From positions 74,858,530 through 74,922,529 of the forward strand of contig JASDDO010000026.1 in assembly GCA_030015575.1 (NCBI GenBank): a DNA stretch of 64,000 bases. The letters run 5' to 3'. Shown piece after piece: positions 56,742 through 64,000 of the stretch (position 1 is its first letter; each line of letters begins with the position of its first letter). A model generated the notes under the pieces. It had not been told where the DNA came from. It saw nothing but the letters and a program-made list of their open reading frames with translations, and did no database searches. The position numbers and the translations under genes were made by a program. This stretch comes from Agapanthus africanus. Taxonomy: Eukaryota; Streptophyta; Magnoliopsida; Asparagales; Amaryllidaceae.

Positions 56742-56974
56742 TTATACCCAGCTATAAAAGAATTTCGTTCTCGAAATTCATGAAACAGGAAAAGACAAGA
56801 ACAATGAAGATATGGATCTAAGGAAAGAGGTGTGGAAACTTTTGTCGAATCTTGTCTTCACGTTCCCAAGTAGATTCCGCATGCGAACAATTTCCCTATG
56901 AAACAAGTACTAAAGGGATTGCTTTATTCTTTAGAACATTTTTTCGTCGATCCAGAATAGCCATTGGTTGCTCT

Positions 56975-58240
56975 TCATACGTCAAATCCTCTCACTATTA
57001 ATTCTAAGTGATCAAGAACGTGTGTCTCATCTCGAACATACTTGCGGAGTTGAGATACATGAAACACGTCTTGAACATCCACTAAGGATGGTGGTAAAAC
57101 TAATCGATAAGCTACTTCTCCAATACACTTAATAACATCGAAAGGCCCGACAAATGAAGGACTAAACTTGCATCGACTACTAAATCGGATTACTCCCCTA
57201 GTCGGTGACATCTTCAAGAACACAAGATCATCAACAACAAACTCCAAAGGTCTTCTTCCTGTATCAGCCCAATTTTTCTGTCGATCTTGTGCCACCTTTA
57301 TATGATCACGAATCGAGTTAACTTTCTCCACCGTTTGCACAATGAGTTCCGGTCCTAAGAATCTTCTTTCTCCAATGTTGTCCCAACATACTGGTGAGCG
57401 ACACTTACAACTGTACAAAGCTTCGAATGGAGTCATCTGTATAGTCGCCTGAAAACTGTTATTGTATGAAAAATCCACTAAATGCAAATAATCCTCCCAC
57501 GAATCCTTGAAGTCTAACATGCAAGCTCTCAACATATCTTCAAGAGTCTAGATCGTTCTCTCGGACTGTCCATCTGTCTAAGGATGATAGCCCGTACTAA
57601 ACTTCAAGCGAGTTCCCAAATTTTGCTGTAAACTGCTCCAAAAAAGTGATAGGAAAAAGGTGTCATGATCAAAAACAATACTCACTGGTACTCTATACAA
57701 TCTCACAATCTCCTTCATGTACAGCTCTGCCAAAGCCTCCGTCAAGTGACCAACTCGAAATGGTATGAAATGAGATGCCTTGGTTAGTCGATCGACAATC
57801 ACCCAAACTGTGTTATTGCTTTTTGGACTTCGTGGTAAGGCTGTCATGAAATCCATGGTTATATGTTCTCATTTTTATTGAGGAATCAGAAGTGGTTGCA
57901 ACAAACCAGCTACCCTTTGATATTCAGCAATGACTTGCTAACACACCAAGCACTTCGACACGTAACGAGCAATCTCTCTTTTCATGCCTTCCTACCTAAA
58001 GTATTGTCGCAAATTTCTATACATCTTCGTGCCTCCTGGATGTACTGAATATGCGGAATTATGAGCCTCCTTCATGACTTCTTCACGAACTTCTCCTTTA
58101 GGCACACACAAACGACTTTCATATCTCAAGGAACCATCTTCATGAATCAATAAATATGTTCGAAGTCCTGTTTCTACTTGTCGTCGAAACTTCTGCAATC
58201 TAGGATCGTGCAACTGGGCTGCATTAATGCTATCAATCAA
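56975..58240 (-). pseudogene. pol: Gypsy integrase of H
   Basis: The zinc-binding N-terminus is partly kept (EVMKEAHNSAYSVHPGGTKMYRNL). The core has WVIVDRLTKASHFIPFR, HDTFFLSLFWSSL and KFSTGYHP. The C-terminus has VDDLVFLKMSPTRGVIRF, PSFVGPFDVI and VFHVSQLRKYVRDE. Frames are interrupted near 57540-57580 and 57860-57990 and by further stops. Close relative of the F integrase. Confidence 0.9.
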
Positions 58241-58468
58241 AGATTACAGTACTTGCAACTGCATCAACTGTCCCGAAGAATCCGGTAGTACAAGCTCTAA
58301 CTCGAATTTCTGAAAATCTGCAATAATCTCGTTCTGTGCAGTCAGCATCCGTATTGCTGGCAATCAACATAAAGCATTCGGCACTACATTAACTTTTCCC
58401 GGATGGTATTTTAGATCAAGATCATAGTCGGCTATCAGCTCCAACCATCTACGCTGTCTCATGTTGAG

Positions 58469-58790
58469 CTATTTCTGTGTGAACACATACTTTAGGCTCT
58501 TGTGATCAGTAAACATATGTACCTTTTCGCCCAATAAGTAGTGTCTCCAAATTTTCAGCGCAAAAATAACTGCTGCTAGCTCCAAGTCATGAGTTGGGTA
58601 GTTCTTCTCATGAGTCTTCAATTGCCTCGATGCGTAAGCTACAACCTTTCCATGCTGTATCAAGACACATCCCAAGCCTTTCCCAGATGCGTCGCTGTGA
58701 ATAACTAATCCTCCGGAACCATCTGCCACTATTAAAATAGGAGCGGTCGTCAATATTTGCTTCAATGCTTCAAAAACCGACGTACACTTC
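58469..58790 (-). pseudogene. pol: Gypsy RNase H fragment of H
   Basis: RNase H motifs [33 protein letters not shown] and [16 protein letters not shown] are clear. The frame is cut at 58790/58791 by insertion of I, just upstream of [11 protein letters not shown]. Between 58240 and 58469 the connecting region continues with stops. Confidence 0.9.
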
Positions 58791-61700
58791 TGTCACGCCA
58801 CGCTTCCCAGTGTATGGCGAAGGGGACGCGACGAGGTCCGCTATGTATATACTCAGAAGTACATACGCTAAGCGTATCTAAGAAATATAAAATAAATACA
58901 CAAGAAATAAGAATAAAAAAAACAGCAACTTTTATTTATTAACATTCTTTGTACAATACATGAAAGGAAATACAACTGAAATAATAAGATGCCTAAACAG
59001 TGGCATAACAGGAAATGAAAAGTACAGAAAGGAAAAGTGTACAATGAAACTACAGTGCAGGGTCTTCAGTAAACTGCCCCCAGTCTTCTTGCGATGGCTC
59101 AACTTCTGCCGGGTCTAAATCACCTGACGACATTCAAAAAAGAGAGAAACAGAATGTCGTCAGCGAACAGGTCGCTCGGTAAGTCCCAAAGGTAAGAGGG
59201 AAGTAGAAAAAGACAGAATAAGAAGATACATTTTAAAGTGTAAACTATTGTTGTAATATTATGTCAACGCTGTTATTTGTAGCTTGGTACAGAAGGATAC
59301 CAGTGTATACGAGGGGAGTCTCTATATGCCAGAGACTAAGGGCACGTATAGTACAAGGTACCGTTTATGCCACGGTACAACAACAACTGGATTCATGTTA
59401 GGTGTGTTAAGTCTGACCACCTCGTGCCACCTTTAACAACTTCCGTACCAATCTATCCCTTAAACTCCGCGATGTCTTGTTTGTATTGTTATCTTGTAAA
59501 TTGTGTTGGTTGTATGATTGATTGACTGACTGACCGAAACCATGATATCAGGAAACGGTTATAACCGTAGAGTCATGTGAATAGAATACTGAGAATCATG
59601 TAAAAGGAATATATATCCATGGTTCGGTTCAGTCAAGTTGTGTAAATTGATGATTGTATTCATGGATTCATGTGTTCATATTGGCTTAGAATCTTGTAGA
59701 TTATAGATTGACTTGAATCATATTCAAGTCAGATTAATCAGACTCAAACCCGAGTCAGACAATCAGAAATGTGAATCGAAGTCTTATAATTGTTAGGGTC
59801 CTTAGGGTAATTTATAAACTTGATGGGGTTTTATGTAAAAATACTTTTTTATACTTTTCAAAATACACCTCAAGTATTTATTGTTCGTCTTTAGAGTTGT
59901 AATGATGGTGGATTTTATGTTGTGACATTTCTAGTGAAAATATCCTAGTTTTATAAATAAGGGTATTTATCTGTAATATTGATTTACTTGAAGTTCATGG
60001 TGTTTTAGTGTAAAATTTATTCTTGTGATTTTTAGAAAAAGGTGAAATATTTATATTATAATAAAATAGATATTTAAATGATAAATATACATATATTTAT
60101 ACAAAAATAGTTTTAATAAATATTTTATATTCCAAAAATCTCATTTTCTTAAGATGTCGTATTTCAAACCTTTCGAGACCGAATGCTCCTTGCGGAGGTC
60201 TGAATCTCGCACTACTAGCCCGAGGGTGCGCGCTAAACCGCACGATCCCGAACGGGTTCCCCAAAGATGGGTTGTAGCGTCGCTTTGCAAAGATTGTAAA
60301 ATACTAATTCTTTAGAAAACGGTTTTATAAAGTAAAAGGTATTTATTTGCAAAGTGTAATTTTTCATACTTTAGATTCTAGGGTTTCCTAAGCCAACTAG
60401 CCTATTTCTAAAAGGTCTAAACGACAAGTCGTTAGAAACCTCAAATCGCCTCTTCACCGTCAATTGCAGCCAGGTAAGTGCCAGGTAAGTGGGAGGCTAT
60501 CCACTACAAGTAGTGGCCCTAATTAAGTAACCACTTGCCTTAGACACACTTACCTAGACACCACAAAGTCAGGTTTAGATAAACGATCGATGTCCAAAAC
60601 TTATCGTATTTTTCCTATTAAAGATATTGTTTAAACAAATGTATCAAACCTAAACTTTTATAAAAGGTTTTATTAAGGAAATGGTATTTTAATATAAAAT
60701 CTTGTTTTATCGTATTAGGAGTTTTCAAGATAGCGTATTATGGTTGCATATGTGTGTGTGAGGAGATAGGTCATTACCTCGTGATCTATTTTAAGGTATA
60801 GCAATGTTGACGGGTTAAATGTGAAATTGAAACATGATGGTATTAAAGTGAAAAAAAATACGGTAAGCTAAAAAGGTTATCATTTCATGTGTGAAAACTT
60901 ATTCAAATTGATTTTTATAAGTTTAATAATCATGATAAAGATGTTTAGACATGTTTGAATTGATTAGAAGTGAAATTTTATAGAAAACCGAATCGAAAAT
61001 CGGATTTGTTCCGATTCCGTCGGGTTTCGTAATTTCGTATTTTTGAGAATTAGAAAGGGAGATAGAATGGGACTTACGGGTTTCGATCTATACTAAAGAG
61101 TATAGGAGAACTAAAGAAGTTGCCGAGGCGTTGCTTCGTCGCCGGTTGTTTCTAAAAATGTCGCCGGAATTCCCGCCGGAATCTCGTCGGAGCTTCGCCG
61201 CGAACTTGTTTTCAAAGCACACACTTCTTGGAAAACTTTTGAGAGAGTAGCTCAAGATTTTGGGGGTGAGAGGGTAGTGTGTAGGGTTGGTATTTATAGG
61301 GTTAGGCTAGGGTTAGGGTAGATGAAAAGTTAAAAATAAAAATGTGATAAAATGTAATAAAAATGTATTAAAAGTGGAGTAATTGGGGTTTTTAAAGAGC
61401 TCTAAAAGTGGTCTGAGGCTAAAATTTTGCAGGTGCATAGGGAATATGGAAAGACACAACTTTCATGTTGTGGCCGTCGCCGGAATCGGCTGAGTTGGGG
61501 GTGACTCGGCCGTGACTCGGTCGGAGCACTGAGTCGGCCGAGTCAAGGCCGAGTTGCCGAGTCCGGCGGCCTGGATCCCCCCCGACGGTTCATCTAACTC
61601 CTGCAAGTGTTACATGTTTAGGTGTAGTGGGGTTTTTGTGAGATATGCACGTGTAAACTCTTGGTATTCTAAAGGTTTTTAAAAAAATCAATATTAAAAA

Positions 61701-61892
61701 TAATGTGGGGTATGGGATTTGAACTCTGGTGGCTTGGTTCAGCAGTGCAAGGTCTTACCAGTGAGCCACAAGCTCTTTCTTGTAATTATTGTGGGAAAAT
61801 AAATACTTAAAGTGGTAACAGCAACATTAAATACTCCAAGTATACTTCAAATTTAAATCAATTTTATGTATACAAAAATTGGAGTTGTTACA
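58791..61892 (-). repeat. 3' LTR of I (3102 bp)
   Basis: It begins TGTCACGCCACGC and ends GGAGTTGTTACA, next to a canonical polypurine tract. The part to about 60235 matches C. A tRNA-like module lies at 61680-61770. No gene is seen. Confidence 0.92.
61680..61770 (-). promoter_or_regulatory. tRNA-like Pol III promoter module in LTR of I
   Basis: On the sense strand a degenerate A box, TGGCTCACTGGTAA (plus 61755-61768), is followed 28 nt later by a B-box-like GAGTTCAAATCC (plus 61715-61726). Runs of five and seven T then act as potential Pol III terminators. No cloverleaf is claimed. It may be a tRNA or SINE relic. Confidence 0.45.
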
Positions 61893-61905
61893 ATCTACCC
61901 TCCTT
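61893..61905 (-). other. Polypurine tract of I
   Basis: The sense sequence AAGGAGGGTAGAT directly abuts the LTR start TGTAACAACTCC. Confidence 0.9.
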
Positions 61906-61948
61906 ACAAAAATTTCGTCCTCGAAATTTACAATTTTTTATTTGAGGA

Positions 61949-63380
61949 CTAGTTTACAAAGAGATGAGGATATCTTGCACGCATTTCATCTTCCCTTTCC
62001 CAAGTGGATTCTCCTGGAGTGTCTTTCCTCCACATTACCCGGACCAAGTTAACTTCCTTGTTCCGAAGAGTCTTCACTTTCCTGTCCAGGATCTCCACAG
62101 GTTGTTGCTCACAAGACAAGTCGGGCTGTATAGTGAGCTCAGAATGATCAAGTACATGGCTGGGGTCACTCTCATACTTTCTGAGTTGGGATATGTGGAA
62201 TACGTTATGCACTCCTTCCAATGAGGGTGGAAGCGCTAAGCGGTATACCACTTCACCGACTCGTTCGAGTATATCGAACGGTCCAATATACCTCGGACTC
62301 AATTTACCCCGTCTTCCAAATCGGATCACTCCGCGGTTCGGAGATATCTTCAAGAATACATGGTCTCCTGGCTGGAACTCCAAGTGTCGTCTCTTTGCAT
62401 CAGCCCAGTGTTTCTGTCGATCTTGGGCTATGCGCATTCTTTCCCTGATAGTACGAACCACATCAACGGTCGCTACTATCATCTCTGGTCCAAGAAGTTC
62501 CCTATCTCCGATGTCGTCCCAACTTAATGGTGATCGACACTTCCTTCCATATAATGCTGCAAAAGGTGCCATTCCTATGCTTGCTTGGTAGCTGTTATTG
62601 TACGCGAACTCCACAAGATGCAGATGATCTTCCCACGATCCTTTGAAGTCTAGCATACACGCTCTGAGCATATCCTCCAAGATCTGAATAGTTCGTTCTG
62701 ACTGACCATCTGTTTATGGATGATAAGCCATGCTGAAGTTCAAACTTGTTCCCAAGCTAGCTTGCAGACTCTGCCAAAATTGTGATCGGAACCTGGTGTC
62801 ACGATCGGAGACAATGCAGACCGGTACTCCATGAAGTCTCACAATTTCCTGTATGAGTTCATGGGTATCAGAGATAGTACATTATGAAGTGTTTAAATCT
62901 TAATTAGATTATTACCTCCATGTACTTCTTTGCTATTGTCTCAGTTGATTGGCCAACCCGAAATGGGATGAAGTGAGCCGACTTTGTGAGTCGATCCACG
63001 ATGACCCATATAGCATCGTTACCCTTTGTGTTGCGAGGAAGAGCAGTCACAAAGTCCATCGTGATGTGCTGCCACTTCTATTCTGGGATTGGTAACGGTT
63101 GAAGTAGTCCAGCTGTCCTGTGATATTCAGCCTTTATTTGCTGACACACCAAGCATTTTGCGACGCTTCTGGCTACTTCACGCTTCATTCCATGCCACCA
63201 ATAATTCTGACGTAGATCTTTGTACATTTTGGTACTTCCAGGATGTACTGAGTAGGGAGAGCTGTGAGCTTCTTTCATTAACTCTTCCCGAACAGGACCC
63301 TTTGGTACACACAATCTGCTGCCGTATCTCAAAGATCCGTCTTCATGGATGATGAAGTCTGTTCTGAGTCCATTCTCCAC
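61949..63380 (-). pseudogene. pol: Gypsy integrase with chromodomain-like tail of I
   Basis: The zinc-binding region is complete (EAHSSPYSVHPG with CLVCQQIKAEY). The core has WVIVDRLTKSAHFIPFR and HP-stop-TDGQSERT. The C-terminus has FQPGDHVFLKISPNRGV, GKLSPRYIGPFDIL and VFHISQLRKY, ending in VEILDRKVKTLRNKEVNLVRV and STWEREDEMRARYPHLF, typical of the chromodomain-like end in Del/Tekay elements. Stops are TAG at 63078-63080 and TAA at 62714-62716, each one base from the expected codon. An apparent 67-nt intron interrupts the core at 62849-62915. Confidence 0.9.
62849..62915 (-). other. Putative GT-AG intron in integrase of I
   Basis: The sense strand reads ATGGAG, then GTAATAATC...CTCATACAG, then GAAATTGTG. 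Removing the 67 nt joins KKYME to EIVRLHGVP in frame, exactly the uninterrupted sequence type seen in F ([12 protein letters not shown]). It has consensus donor (AG/GTAA) and acceptor (CAG/G), a CTGAT branch-like motif about 20 nt before the acceptor, AT-rich content and an in-frame TAA. Confidence 0.6.
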
Positions 63381-64000
63381 TTATTCTCTGATCCTTTGCA
63401 ACTTAGCATCACTTGCTTGAGCTGCTTTGATCTGATTGACAATGGTTGATTGAACTTGTAGATTCATCAAACTTGAAGCATTACCTGGCATGACTACTTC
63501 AATCTCCATCTGATGTAAGTCTTGCTGAAGCTTCCACTTAGTGGTGAGATTCATCAATAAGGGTTGGCGACTAAGAGCATCAGGTACTACGTTCATCTTC
63601 CCTGGGTGATATTGCAAGTTGATGTCAAAGTCCGCCATGAGTTCTAACCATCTTCTCTGCCGCATATTCAACTCCTTCTGAGTAAACACGTACTTCAGAC
63701 TTTTATGATCTGTGTAGATGTTCACTCATTCACCAAGTAAGTGGTGGCGCCAAATCTTGAGAGCAAAGATGACGGCTGCCAACTCCAGATCATGCGTCGG
63801 ATAATTGCGCTCATGAGTCTTCAGTTGTCTTAAAGCATAAGCCACAACCTTACCGTGCTGATGTAGAACACATCCTAATCCCTTACCGGATGCATCACAA
63901 TGCACTTCGAATCCTCCAGATTGATCTGGTATTACGAGAATAGGTGCAAATGTCAATCTTGACTTGAGTTCTACGAAAGCTTGTTCGCATGCTTCTGACC
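63381..64000 (-). pseudogene. pol: Gypsy RNase H of I (runs off window)
   Basis: Motifs are [54 protein letters not shown] and [16 protein letters not shown]. Stops at 63381 (TAA) and 63726 (TGA) lie in one otherwise continuous frame. RT lies to the right of the window. Confidence 0.92.

Larger units (their letters stand above)
53989..58790 (-). mobile_element. Element H: Ty3/gypsy 3' half, cut by I
   Basis: In sense order it holds RNase H (58765 to 58469), integrase (58240 to 56975) and 3' LTR (56741 to 53989). The 5' part is beyond element I. Its LTR start TGTCACACCCCGCTTCCC and pol sequence show a close relation to F. Left flank acatt (53984-53988) is the expected target duplication; its partner lies outside the window. 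Confidence 0.85.
58791..64000 (-). mobile_element. Element I: Ty3/gypsy, nested in H, partial
   Basis: In sense order: RNase H, integrase with chromodomain-like tail, polypurine tract (61905 to 61893) and a 3102-bp 3' LTR (61892 to 58791). RT, gag and the 5' LTR are beyond the window. The LTR family also occurs as fragment C (42544-44075) in opposite orientation. Four stop codons interrupt pol. Confidence 0.9.

Overview
The window is intergenic heterochromatin-type DNA of a flowering plant. Nearly everything in it is LTR retrotransposon, on both strands and nested several layers deep. Supporting features are primer-binding sites matching initiator-Met tRNA, Ty1/copia and Ty3/gypsy polyprotein fragments, polypurine tracts next to TG...CA LTRs, and a WRKY-type W-box cluster in one LTR. 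No convincing host gene, tRNA, rRNA or CRISPR array is visible. The species cannot be named from the sequence.

Layout, left to right; letters are my labels. A (1-7362, minus strand, left end outside the window) is a gag-only element: 3' UTR, one very long gag ORF, a primer-binding motif and a 2451-bp 5' LTR. It sits in the 3' UTR of B (7363-36451), a second copy of the same family with a 2449-bp 5' LTR and a decayed gag. B's gag is split by F (10320-31431, Ty3/gypsy chromovirus-like, TSD ggttt). The left LTR of F is split by G (12133-22544, Ty1/copia, TSD gaaac). B abuts E (36452-42543), the 3' end of a plus-strand gypsy element with a hairpin minisatellite, polypurine tract and 3865-bp LTR. 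E abuts C (42544-44075), a gypsy LTR fragment, which abuts D (44076-48646), the leader and 5' LTR of a copia element related to G. If each junction is an insertion, G lies in F in B in E in C in D, six levels. Further right are 0.4 kb of unidentified DNA, a third copia LTR (J, about 49041-51024), the 3' part of a plus-strand gypsy-like element with an acidic ORF (K, 51025-53988), gypsy H (53989-58790), and gypsy I (58791 to the window end), inserted in H's RNase H region.

No element is coding-competent: A encodes gag only, and the pol regions of F, G, H and I carry frameshifts and stops. Most stops look like C-to-T decay, as expected of methylated silent copies.

The most unusual signal is RNA-like structure in the non-coding parts. 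The A/B family 3' UTR is an array of hairpins with constant loops and changing but complementary stems; the imperfect pairs are mostly those that become G.U wobbles in the element's own sense RNA. Part of its LTR is a mosaic of tiny perfect hairpins. E carries an independent GTGCA/TGCAC hairpin minisatellite. The copia leaders of G and D share a triplet of hairpins and a conserved block with a GGGGCCCC core. Element I has an apparent 67-nt GT-AG intron inside its integrase and a tRNA-like Pol III module inside its LTR.
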